Virus record (IMG/VR): IMGVR_UViG_3300042890_001239
Location: 1 to 64,000 of that record
DNA length: 64,000 nt
Source of the DNA: a virus
Reading direction: 5' to 3' (one strand)
Below the pieces are notes generated by a model, which saw nothing but the letters and a program-made list of their open reading frames with translations, was not told where the DNA came from and made no database searches. Below are positions 44,501-51,873 of the stretch, in pieces. Position numbers and translations under genes: made by a program. The stretch's first letter is position 1. Every line of letters begins with the position of its first letter.

Positions 44501-46540
44501 TTATTGATTATTACCATTAACTGTAGTTGATGTAGTTTGACAGCTACCATCTACAACATTTTCTGCCCAGAAATAACTTAAAAATTTATTTTGATATTCT
44601 GGATAAACTTGATTGCCACTTTCTGATAATAATGTAGTTAATGGAATCTGATACATTTTTACAATATGAAATATGTCAGCAGAATCTGGTGGAGTAGCAC
44701 TTCCATTAGTTCCTATTGCTCTATATTGAAATCCAGATGGAATATTAGAAGGACTCCAACCAGGTGGAAGATAGGATGATGTTAAACCGCGTTCATTTAC
44801 ATTTATTGCCCATGTATCATCTTGTGTTGCACTAGATGCAACTGAATCTAAACTCCAATTTTCTAATTGATGAAAATAATATGACGCTGCACCTGATGAT
44901 CCACCTGATCCTCCAGAAGAACCAGACATTCCAGCTGGACCACATGCTCCATATATGGCATTAAATTTAAGTTTATTCCATTTATATCTGTATTTTTTTG
45001 CATTTCCTGGTACAGATCCACTTATTCCAGAAACGCTATCTGGTTCATAACGTTGTAATAAAGCAAAAAAATCTTGTTCTGGTTGTTTGCCCATACAACA
45101 TAAAGAATACATTACAAAATTTTGAGCTTCTATTTCTCTTAATTTTTTTAATCTGTCTTCAGATGCTCCTGTTAGGGTAGATTGAAATACATCATAACGA
45201 ATGTCAATAACTTTTTGTAAATACGTATCTATTCCATTTATTCCAAGAGAAGTGCTTGTAGCAGGAAGATCTTTATCATCTGGATAGTGGGGATGTATCG
45301 GAGTCATATCAAACATGTTTTTCCACATATCTGGACTATCCAGATATGGCATGTAGCCACTCTCACCCATCAATACCATATTATAATAGCTCTTCTCAGT
45401 ACCATATTGATTTCCTAACAAATTTGATATTGATTTATCATTTGTAGGTAATTGACCATCAAAATATCCCCAAGGATGATCAATAAAGATATTATCTCCA
45501 CCTTTAGGGGCAGTTGTTCCACGTCCATATATACTTACTACATCAATATTATATTTTTGTCCATCATCTTGAAAATGAAAAGTTAAATTTTTTGTAGTAT
45601 TACGTTCTGATTCAATAATAGCATCTGATAAAGCATCTCCAGTAAGACCTAAATTTACTTCTACTGTATTTGTATCCAAATACTTTGGAGTTTTTCTTAT
45701 GTAATAATAATTTTTAGAAATCCATTGATATGCTGGATTAGTAGCAGCAAAGTATGCTTTTCTATAATATCTACCATCAATATTTCTTGTAACTTGATCA
45801 CCATCAAAAACTGCCACACTTCTCACTTCATCTATTACAGTTGCAGCAGAAATATCATCAGCTAAGTTACGTTCAAAAGATTTAAAATTCATTGCCCCAT
45901 CAAAAGAAGTCCAAAATGCAAAATTTGCATCTCCCTTATTATTTACTGCACCATTGCACAAATACTGCATAAATTCAATAACATTATCTGGTATTGCTTC
46001 TTCACCACTATTATATGGAATTAAAGGACGATATAAGAAAAAATTTGATGCAAAATCATTATATCCATAAGTTGGAGCATTACACACAGTTCTTAATTTA
46101 ACTATTAATTCATTTATACCAAAAACAGTTGGTTTTTTAATTCCTAATAAATTATTTACAGAATTTTTAGATAAAAAGGTATAATGCTGATTAGTAAAAT
46201 TAATTGCAACTAAAGTTATTTCGCTATCTGACGCCGCATTATTAATATAAGAAACACTTGTTATAGGAAAAGTATAACTATTTCCATTAAAAAATTGAAG
46301 AATAATATTTTGTATATCATTTTTTTGTATAAATGATACAATATCATTTAAGTCCGTTACAACAAGAGTACCTGCTGGTAAGGTATCTGTTACATTTTCT
46401 ACCATTTCAACTTTTTCAAAACGACATTCTGTGTTTTGTTTTACTATATCAATAGCAAAATTAGTTGATGTTGCGGGTGATTGTAAAAATAAAGATTTTA
46501 CACTAGAATATGCCGGATTAAAATTCTTAGTATTTGCCAT
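44501..46540 (-). CDS. Large putative baseplate hub protein (gp27-like), 679 aa
   Basis: N-terminal ~220 residues (FAIDIVKQNTECRFEKVEMV, GTLVVTDLNDIVSFIQKND, FLYRPLIPYNSGEEAIPDNV) show the repeated beta-barrel pattern of T4 gp27 and related hub proteins. The C-terminal half has a Gly/Ser linker (SGSSGGSGGSSG) and aromatic-rich sequence that is not recognised. It is longer than T4 gp27 (391) and may fuse additional hub functions such as a spike carrier. No lysozyme domain was seen. Synteny (between gp53 and gp25) supports a baseplate role. Confidence 0.58.
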   Translation of the reverse strand: MANTKNFNPAYSSVKSLFLQSPATSTNFAIDIVKQNTECRFEKVEMVENVTDTLPAGTLVVTDLNDIVSFIQKNDIQNIILQFFNGNSYTFPITSVSYINNAASDSEITLVAINFTNQHYTFLSKNSVNNLLGIKKPTVFGINELIVKLRTVCNAPTYGYNDFASNFFLYRPLIPYNSGEEAIPDNVIEFMQYLCNGAVNNKGDANFAFWTSFDGAMNFKSFERNLADDISAATVIDEVRSVAVFDGDQVTRNIDGRYYRKAYFAATNPAYQWISKNYYYIRKTPKYLDTNTVEVNLGLTGDALSDAIIESERNTTKNLTFHFQDDGQKYNIDVVSIYGRGTTAPKGGDNIFIDHPWGYFDGQLPTNDKSISNLLGNQYGTEKSYYNMVLMGESGYMPYLDSPDMWKNMFDMTPIHPHYPDDKDLPATSTSLGINGIDTYLQKVIDIRYDVFQSTLTGASEDRLKKLREIEAQNFVMYSLCCMGKQPEQDFFALLQRYEPDSVSGISGSVPGNAKKYRYKWNKLKFNAIYGACGPAGMSGSSGGSGGSSGAASYYFHQLENWSLDSVASSATQDDTWAINVNERGLTSSYLPPGWSPSNIPSGFQYRAIGTNGSATPPDSADIFHIVKMYQIPLTTLLSESGNQVYPEYQNKFLSYFWAENVVDGSCQTTSTTVNGNNQ

Positions 46541-46541
46541 A

Positions 46542-47387
46542 TCAACTATACTTAGCCGTCACAAATGAAGACTGAAGCACTCCCAACTGAGAAGGAATAA
46601 AAACTTGAATTTGTTTAGAGTTATTTTTTACAGTTTGCAAGGCTGTGTATAATACAGGAGAAGTAATACCTAATAATGGTGTAGATGCTGGCAAATATGT
46701 ATCTAATGTGGGATTGGATGCCGTGCTTTCTTTATCTATTATTTTTGCATCATATTCTAATACCTGTGAAAGTACTTTATTTGAATATAATTTTTTGTTT
46801 CCAGTATAATAAGTTCCTGCCCATGTAAATGTTTCATCATCATTTTTTTTCAATACTGTTACATTTTCGGCAGTACCAGTAACATTTATAAATGGTCCTG
46901 TTCCACCATATTGTGTTCCAATAATCATATTTCCATCATAATATGATGTGCTTTCAATTAACGCAAACTGCCCCTGAATATTAAAATTTCCAGTATAACC
47001 AAATGTATATGATCCACCAGTATTACCAGTTACAGGAACAATTATACTTCCAATTGGAAATGCTGTTCCTCCAGTTACTGCTCCAGGTGAGGGTAATAAT
47101 ATTAAATTAATTTTATCAGCATTGTTTTTAGAAAACAAAAATGGATTTAGTGTTAATAAATCAAAAGGATTTATTGTTTTATTAGCACTTAAAAAAGTCC
47201 AAAAATTATTAGTATCAATATATGTCTGATAAGACGCTTCAATTAACGTAGTTTTATCATCTACTGAAATAGTATTTGTATCTAATTGTTTTTTGGTAAT
47301 ATCAAGATAAGTAAAAAAATCAGAAATTACAAAATCACCGATTGAAGTGGTAAATGTTGTTTTTGGTAAGTTATTAAAAAATTTCAT
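46542..47387 (-). CDS. 53: Baseplate wedge gp53-like protein
   Basis: The N-terminal ~80 residues, SDFFTYLDITKKQLDTN, then YQTYIDTNNFWTFLSANKTI and NPFDLL, match the gp53 core, in which a LysM-like segment reads F-W-x-x-L-x-x-N-x-x-x-N-P. The remaining ~200 residues are beta-rich and not recognised. Longer than T4 gp53 (196 aa). It abuts gp48, agreeing with the usual order. Confidence 0.72.
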   Translation of the reverse strand: MKFFNNLPKTTFTTSIGDFVISDFFTYLDITKKQLDTNTISVDDKTTLIEASYQTYIDTNNFWTFLSANKTINPFDLLTLNPFLFSKNNADKINLILLPSPGAVTGGTAFPIGSIIVPVTGNTGGSYTFGYTGNFNIQGQFALIESTSYYDGNMIIGTQYGGTGPFINVTGTAENVTVLKKNDDETFTWAGTYYTGNKKLYSNKVLSQVLEYDAKIIDKESTASNPTLDTYLPASTPLLGITSPVLYTALQTVKNNSKQIQVFIPSQLGVLQSSFVTAKYS

Positions 47388-48265
47388 TATCTACTCCTTG
47401 GGTCTGGACCGGGAGATGAAAGGAAGAAATCATTTCCACCCTGTGAATATACCGTAGATACTTCTGATTTAGACAATACAGTATTCATAGTCGGATCATA
47501 TGTTCCGGTTTCAAACTCTGTGAATAGTAATCCAAGCAATGTAATACTAGATCCACCATTTGGTAAGTATCTTACAATTGGATCAGATGCATCATTTTTT
47601 TCAACTTTAATAGTTTCAAGAACACAGACTAAAGGCTCACCCATCCAATTTGCTGATAAAGGACCATTTGAATTACCACCTACATTTAAAGGTATTTGAT
47701 TTCCGGGAGATACTTGTAAAACCCATAAATTTTGAGGATATGATCTTTCAGGCAAACCTTCTACTACCGTAGGATATGAACACTTTCTAAAGGTTCCTAC
47801 AATATTTTCAATTTCTATACTTTCTTTTTCATTTTTTGGAACCAGTACATATTGAAAAAAGTATTTTTTTCTACCTTCAGATACCATAGTATATTCAGCA
47901 ATATTACTAAATCTTCTAAAAGTAGAGGTGGCAAACATTCTTTCCCAGTAAAATGTAGCTGGCTGCAACATGCGCTTCAACACATTGATTGTGCCTTTGA
48001 CACCACCGCCTGCGTTAGCAATGCCTGCTGCCGTCAGGACGGGTCCCACTGGATTATTGTTACTTTCACCGTATTCATGTGCAACTTGGAAGCCTGGTTC
48101 CTTTGGCATCGGAAGCATTATATGCTGTTGATTACGTTGAATAACACCACCTCTGGTTCGTTCATAGTTTACCAAAGAATATGGTGCACTATAAAAATTT
48201 AACCAAAGAGGTTGTTCAGCTGCTGAATTTGACCCACTGCTAGAAGGATATTGATAGAAACCCAT
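47387..48265 (-). CDS. 48: Baseplate tail tube cap gp48
   Basis: Forms the cap of the baseplate on which the tube starts. SLVNYERTRGGVIQR, FQVAHEYGES, FATSTFRRFSNIAEYTMVS, KYFFQYVLVPKNEKESIEIE and IVGTFRKCSYPTV are typical (the F-x-W/Y-x-L-x-P-R/K-N-x-x-E block precedes the tube-like fold). 292 aa, T4: 364. The ATG lies six bases after a CTAAATA element. Confidence 0.85.
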   Translation of the reverse strand: MGFYQYPSSSGSNSAAEQPLWLNFYSAPYSLVNYERTRGGVIQRNQQHIMLPMPKEPGFQVAHEYGESNNNPVGPVLTAAGIANAGGGVKGTINVLKRMLQPATFYWERMFATSTFRRFSNIAEYTMVSEGRKKYFFQYVLVPKNEKESIEIENIVGTFRKCSYPTVVEGLPERSYPQNLWVLQVSPGNQIPLNVGGNSNGPLSANWMGEPLVCVLETIKVEKNDASDPIVRYLPNGGSSITLLGLLFTEFETGTYDPTMNTVLSKSEVSTVYSQGGNDFFLSSPGPDPRSR

Positions 48266-48271
48266 ATAAAA

Positions 48272-48278
48272 TATTTAG
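48272..48278 (-). promoter_or_regulatory. Late promoter element (CTAAATA), leftward
   Basis: Drives gp48 and the baseplate genes. It is divergent from the identical element at 48288-48294. Spacer to ATG six bases. Confidence 0.75.
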
Positions 48279-48287
48279 ATATATTCT

Positions 48288-48294
48288 CTAAATA
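48288..48294 (+). promoter_or_regulatory. Late promoter element (CTAAATA), rightward
   Basis: Drives gp4. Spacer to ATG is five bases (TTAGG), so the predicted start is the A of the ATG. Confidence 0.75.
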
Positions 48295-48299
48295 TTAGG

Positions 48300-48728
48300 A
48301 TGGCGTACAAAACAATCTTTAATCCAAAGAATCCTAAAAAGTATGCAGGAGACGCATCAAAGATCGTTTGTAGATCTCTTTGGGAGCGAAATGTATGTAA
48401 TTTTTGTGACGAACACCCAAATATTTTAAAATGGGCTTCTGAAGAAATTGCCATTCCATATTTTAGCCCGGTAGATAAAAAAATTCACAATTATTTTCCT
48501 GATTTTTTAATTCAATTTAAAAATACAAACGGGATACAAACATGGATGGTGGAAGTTAAACCAAAAAAACAAACCTATTTAAAAGAAAATGCATCTAAAA
48601 AAGAACAAATTATTTGGAGTATAAACAGCGCAAAATGGGAAGCTGCAAAAAAGTATTGCGAGACAAACAAAATACAGTTTAAAATTTTTACAGAAAAAGA
48701 ACTATTCAGTAATGGCAAACACAAATAA
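48300..48728 (+). CDS. 4: Head completion protein gp4
   Basis: T4 gp4 (with gp50) completes DNA-filled heads and has a TnsA/endonuclease-like fold. YKTIFNPKNPKKYAGDASKI, CRSLWERNVCNFCDEHPNIL, KWASEEIAIPYFSPVDKKIH and NYFPDFLIQF follow T4 gp4 (PSNPQKYKGDSSNI, RSLLERQFM, SEELFIPYLSPIDNKIHRYF) nearly position by position. D-x-E-x-K-type residues are present (PDF, EVKPKKQ). 142 aa, T4: 150. Leaderless late start is likely. Confidence 0.95.
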   Translation: MAYKTIFNPKNPKKYAGDASKIVCRSLWERNVCNFCDEHPNILKWASEEIAIPYFSPVDKKIHNYFPDFLIQFKNTNGIQTWMVEVKPKKQTYLKENASKKEQIIWSINSAKWEAAKKYCETNKIQFKIFTEKELFSNGKHK

Positions 48729-49308
48729 TTCAAATAATTCAATTATAGGTATTAAAGATTTCTTTTCAAGACATAGGGGTTTACAAAGAAATAATAGATT
48801 TTCTATGTCTTTTTTAAATCTACCAGAAAAAATACCTCAAATTCAAAACTTTGATTTCAATCCTTTATCTGTAGCAATATCTGGAAGAGCTATCGATGGT
48901 GTTGCTGACAATCTTGCTGGATATGGTCTTGGACGTACTGTGCCAAGATCACAAAAATTTCCAGAAGGCGTTATGCTAAATTTTCCAATAACAAATGATC
49001 ACCAAATAACATATTTTTTTAATGAATGGTTTAATGCAATTTATGCTGGTGGTAGACAAAAAGGTGATTATACTAAACCATTTCAATTATCATATTATGA
49101 TGATATCATTTATAATACTCAAATGAATATAAATTTTTTAGATCCAAACGGAAATATAAATGCTACCTATGAATTTTATGAAGTATATCCCGTAGAATGT
49201 CTTCCTATGGAATTAAGTATGTTAAAAAACGATCTTTATTCTGTGTACAGTGTTTTAATGATGTTTAGAGATTTTAATTTTGTGTTACCAGTTATCCCAA
49301 CAATTTAA
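48712..49308 (+). CDS. 54: Baseplate tail tube initiator gp54-like
   Basis: Tube-fold protein of 198 aa: IKDFFSRHRGLQRNNRFSMS at the start and NFPITNDHQITYFFNEWFN, TYEFYEVYPVECLPMELSM later match the gp19/gp54 tube fold. T4 gp54 (320 aa) initiates tube polymerisation on the baseplate. Position between gp4 and gp26 agrees with gp54 in marine T4-like phages. It overlaps the end of gene 4 by 17 bases and no Shine-Dalgarno is seen. Confidence 0.75.
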   Translation: MANTNNSNNSIIGIKDFFSRHRGLQRNNRFSMSFLNLPEKIPQIQNFDFNPLSVAISGRAIDGVADNLAGYGLGRTVPRSQKFPEGVMLNFPITNDHQITYFFNEWFNAIYAGGRQKGDYTKPFQLSYYDDIIYNTQMNINFLDPNGNINATYEFYEVYPVECLPMELSMLKNDLYSVYSVLMMFRDFNFVLPVIPTI

Positions 49309-49321
49309 ATAAGTATTAATT

Positions 49322-49990
49322 ATGGATCCAAATATTTTACAATCAATAGAACAATTAATGCCTCGTTATGAGGCTGAACTTCCTTTTAGTAAAGAAAAGG
49401 TTACATTTACACCGTTTAGAGTTAAAGATGCAAAAAATATATCAATAATTCTTCAAGAAGAAAATAAAAAATTATCTTTAATAGCATTAGTTGAAATTTT
49501 AAAAACAAATACACATGGTGTGAATGTATTAGATTTATGTCTTGCAGATGCTGAATATCTATTTTTACAAATAAGATCAAAAAGTGTTGATGAACGATTA
49601 AACCTAATACGAAACGAAGAAAAACTTCAACTGTATATTTTTGATATTAAACATAAAAATGAGATAGTAACAGAAACTATAAACATTTCACCTGAAATAA
49701 ATTTAGTATTAGAAACACCAACAATCAATAATTTAATTAAACTAAACTCTTTAGAAAAAGAAGACTTAATAAAAAGTTGTATTAAAAAGATTGTTGTAAA
49801 AAACGAAATATATTATCCAAACAAATTTCTTCCAAAAGATTTAAAAGATATATTAGATAATCTTCCAATGTCTATGCTTGGTAAATTTGAAAACTTTTTA
49901 TCAAATCAACCAGAACTTTATGCTATATTGGAAACAAAAGAAGGTCCAAAGGAGGTCAGCGGGTTTTTAAATTTTTTTATCTTTCGGTAA
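49322..49990 (+). CDS. 26: Baseplate hub assembly protein gp26
   Basis: PRYEAELPFSKEKVTFTPFR followed by VKDAKNISIILQEEN is the start of the T4 gp26 (T4 baseplate) family; DLCLADAEYLFLQIRSKSV continues it. 222 aa, T4: 208. The last codons contain an A-AAT-TTT heptamer preceded by AAGGAGG, and the zero frame then stops at 49988-49990. Slippage by -1 would fuse the protein to a further 66 residues. This organisation resembles the tail assembly chaperone pairs of other long-tailed phages. There is no good Shine-Dalgarno before the ATG. Confidence 0.88.
   Translation: MDPNILQSIEQLMPRYEAELPFSKEKVTFTPFRVKDAKNISIILQEENKKLSLIALVEILKTNTHGVNVLDLCLADAEYLFLQIRSKSVDERLNLIRNEEKLQLYIFDIKHKNEIVTETINISPEINLVLETPTINNLIKLNSLEKEDLIKSCIKKIVVKNEIYYPNKFLPKDLKDILDNLPMSMLGKFENFLSNQPELYAILETKEGPKEVSGFLNFFIFR
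49949..49978 (+). promoter_or_regulatory. Programmed -1 frameshift signal
   Basis: AAGGAGG (49949-49955) lies 13 bases before the heptamer A-AAT-TTT at 49969-49975, which is split correctly in the gp26 frame (AAT 49970-49972, TTT 49973-49975) for X-XXY-YYZ slippage. A second T-TTT-TTT register follows at 49972-49978. An internal Shine-Dalgarno at 10-14 bases is the known stimulator in dnaX. Confidence 0.75.
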
Positions 49991-50172
49991 AGTTTTTTGA
50001 TTTAAAAGATTATTTTACAACAAACTTTACCTTAATAAATAATTTTAATTGGAACCTGTATGATTTAGATAATATGCTTTGGTGGGAACGTGAAATATAT
50101 GTATCGCTGCTAATAGATTACCAAGAACAAAAAAAATACAAAGAAACAAATAATAAAATTCAAGGTTTTTAA
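49972..50172 (+). CDS. 51: gp51-like extension read by -1 frameshift from gp26
   Basis: After the slip, the -1 frame reads FFYLSVKFFDLKDYFTT and continues through LYDLDNMLWWEREIYVSLL and DYQEQKKYK to TAA at 50170-50172. The frame is open from 49891 but has no ATG, GTG or TTG until an internal Met close to its middle, so independent initiation is unlikely. The W-W-E-R-E-I-Y-V-x-x-L motif resembles the short gp51/tail-assembly-chaperone proteins of marine T4-like phages (from memory, to be checked). Product: either a gp26-gp51 fusion or a separate gp51 if an unusual start is used. Confidence 0.72.
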   Translation, partial: FFYLSVKFFDLKDYFTTNFTLINNFNWNLYDLDNMLWWEREIYVSLLIDYQEQKKYKETNNKIQGF

Positions 50173-50175
50173 TAT

Positions 50176-50604
50176 ATGATAGACAATCCAAATGATTTTG
50201 TATTAGATATATCTGCTGAACAACAAGCATTTAGCAATTCTATTATGTCTTCTTCTGAGCAGATGCAAGAGATACAAAGTAATCCAGATGCTATTCGACT
50301 TCCTGATTCAATGTCATATACTCCAGCCAATGTGGATGTTAGTAATGCCACGACCGCAGAAGCATCAAAAGTTGCTATGGATTTAACTATTAAATTTGAT
50401 CCAGAAGAACAATATAAAGCGTTAAAGGAAACAGTTGATGGTATGCAAAAAGGAATACAGGAACTTGGCAATGAGCAACAGTCTAAATGGATTCCTTTTC
50501 CAAAAGCAGTAAACAACTTTGAAGAAAAACCAATATTAGAACAAACTAATTTAATTTTTGAAGAAAGACGTTCTAAATTTTCTGAATATCCTCGTTGGGC
50601 ATAA
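50176..50604 (+). CDS. Unrecognised protein after gp26/51, 142 aa
   Basis: Acidic, mostly helical and Gln/Ser-rich, without Cys. MIDNPNDFVLDISAEQQAFS at the start and LGNEQQSKWIPFPKAVNNF near the end. Pattern and position suggest an assembly factor or minor hub protein, but no family is recognised. It begins three bases after the gp51-like stop without Shine-Dalgarno, so it is probably translated by reinitiation. It ends directly before a bidirectional terminator. Confidence 0.6.
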   Translation: MIDNPNDFVLDISAEQQAFSNSIMSSSEQMQEIQSNPDAIRLPDSMSYTPANVDVSNATTAEASKVAMDLTIKFDPEEQYKALKETVDGMQKGIQELGNEQQSKWIPFPKAVNNFEEKPILEQTNLIFEERRSKFSEYPRWA

Positions 50605-50629
50605 AAAAAGCCCCTTGCGGGGCTTTTTT
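50604..50629. terminator. Bidirectional terminator between the gp26 region and gp32
   Basis: AAAAAAGCCCC / GGGGCTTTTTT with loop TTGC. It serves the plus-strand late genes and the minus-strand gp32 transcript, whose ends face each other here. Confidence 0.92.
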
Positions 50630-51486
50630 CAGTCATTCTCCATTTCGGAGAAGTACTTCAGCGGGTCTTTTTCTTCAACATCATGTTCAGCAAGTGTATC
50701 CTTAACATCATCTTCGATGCTATTGGACTCGGTAAACTGAGCACGAATATCATCTCCAGTAGCCTTCTTTAGACGAGCCTGAAGTTCTTCATAACTCTTA
50801 AACTGACTCTTGTCAGTAAACTCCTTAAGAGAATACTGCTTCTTCCAAAGCTCTTCTAGCTTCTTGTCATCACCACCAAGAAGTGGTACTGGAGCAGCAA
50901 ACTCTGAACGATCATAGTTTACGTAACCACCAACATTACGAATCTTGATCTTAAAGTCTGCACCAGTCCAGAAGTTAAATGGATCAACTGCAACTTCATC
51001 CTTATACTCTGGGTGAGCAAGACTCTGAATCTTTTGAAAGATCTTTGTACCATATTGATAAAGGAAGTTCTTTCCCTTGTTTTCTGGATTTGCTGGATCT
51101 TCAATAACAAGAATATTAGAGATATAAGTCAACTTGCGCTTACGAGTGCGTGCAATATTCTTATCATCTTCAATACCACTATTCCACAGTTCTGTGTTTG
51201 CCTGACAGATTGGGCACTTCTCCCCTAGAGTTGTAAGGCAGTTTTCAAACAGCCACCCACCCTTACCTTTAAATGCGTGACTATAAACTGCTACAAATGG
51301 TGTGTCATCTCCCTCAACTTCTGGGAGAAACCGAATTACTGCATAGCCGTTGCCAGCCTTGTCAATACCCGGCTTCCACAGCCGATCATCCTTGTAGCTG
51401 TCCTTTGAAGACATCTTATCAAGACGTTCCGTTAGAGATGCGACTGAGTTCTTACTCTTCTTCTTAAAATCTGAAAAACCTGCCAT
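50629..51486 (-). CDS. 32: Single-stranded DNA-binding protein gp32
   Basis: Coats ssDNA in replication and recombination. 285 aa (T4: 301). Basic N terminus (SDFKKKSKNS) for cooperative binding; FLPEVEGDDTPFVAVYSHAF; zinc ligands H70, C83, C91, C94 (C-P-I-C); aromatic DNA-binding region; acidic C-terminal tail ending DPLKYFSEMEND that contacts partner proteins. The leader carries an early promoter and a small hairpin just before GGAAAG, a possible autoregulatory site as in T4 gene 32 (inference). Confidence 0.95.
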   Translation of the reverse strand: MAGFSDFKKKSKNSVASLTERLDKMSSKDSYKDDRLWKPGIDKAGNGYAVIRFLPEVEGDDTPFVAVYSHAFKGKGGWLFENCLTTLGEKCPICQANTELWNSGIEDDKNIARTRKRKLTYISNILVIEDPANPENKGKNFLYQYGTKIFQKIQSLAHPEYKDEVAVDPFNFWTGADFKIKIRNVGGYVNYDRSEFAAPVPLLGGDDKKLEELWKKQYSLKEFTDKSQFKSYEELQARLKKATGDDIRAQFTESNSIEDDVKDTLAEHDVEEKDPLKYFSEMEND

Positions 51487-51499
51487 AATAAATCTTTCC

Positions 51500-51516
51500 C
51501 CAAGGAACTACCTTGG
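51500..51516 (-). promoter_or_regulatory. Leader hairpin before the gp32 ribosome binding site
   Basis: CCAAGG-TAGTT-CCTTGG on the minus strand, a 6-bp stem and 5-base loop, followed immediately by GGAAAG (51494-51499) and the ATG at 51486. Possible operator for gp32 autoregulation. Confidence 0.55.
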
Positions 51517-51532
51517 CCTAATAGTTGTTATT

Positions 51533-51560
51533 AGTATATAACCTATTTCTTGTTAGTCAA
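51533..51560 (-). promoter_or_regulatory. Early promoter for gp32
   Basis: TTGACT 51555-51560, 16-bp spacer, TATACT 51533-51538 (minus). The -35 box overlaps the last codons of the gp33 gene. Confidence 0.8.
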
Positions 51561-51786
51561 CCGGAAGTTGTTTGTTTTTTCCTTTTTTCAACAAGTGAAG
51601 ATTTTGTGCTTCTTGTTGAATTTTTTCAATTATGGGTTTTGTTAAAAGTTTACCGGTAGCCGATGGGTCTAAACCCATTTCGTCACCTGCAGACAAAACA
51701 CAATCCATAAAAGACAATTTTGTTTTTTTAACTAAGTAGAGAACTTTATTTGAAAATTTTTCTTTAGCTGTATCATCTATGTACAT
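51553..51786 (-). CDS. 33: Late transcription co-activator gp33
   Basis: T4 gp33 bridges RNA polymerase and the gp45 clamp for activated late transcription. This 77-residue protein retains the diagnostic C-terminal region PIIEKIQQEAQNLHLL, compared with GIIEKIQSEAIDENLL in T4, and the helical FMDCVLSAGDEMGLDPS before it. T4 gp33 has 112 residues; the N terminus is shorter here. It lies directly upstream of gp32, as the 33/59/32 region does in T4. Start probably leaderless: TATACT is seven bases before the ATG. Confidence 0.85.
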   Translation of the reverse strand: MYIDDTAKEKFSNKVLYLVKKTKLSFMDCVLSAGDEMGLDPSATGKLLTKPIIEKIQQEAQNLHLLKKGKNKQLPVD

Positions 51787-51793
51787 AATATAC

Positions 51794-51822
51794 AGTATAT
51801 ACCGAATTTACAGGAAATCCAA
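51794..51822 (-). promoter_or_regulatory. Possible early/middle promoter for gp33
   Basis: TATACT 51794-51799 with a weak TTGGAT (51817-51822), 17-bp spacer. The predicted start coincides with the ATG at 51786. Confidence 0.45.
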
Positions 51823-51834
51823 TAAATTAAAGAG

Positions 51835-51842
51835 TATAAATA
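51835..51842 (+). promoter_or_regulatory. Late promoter TATAAATA
   Basis: Exact plus-strand late element; the ~25-base leader contains AAAGGA before the ATG at 51874. Confidence 0.75.
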
Positions 51843-51873
51843 TTGATGATAAACAATCTTTAAAGGATAACAG

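Noticed and set aside
50169-50636. Minus-strand 155-codon frame opposite the 142-aa gene
   Set aside because: Antisense shadow crossing the terminator and including the end of gp32; composition not protein-like.
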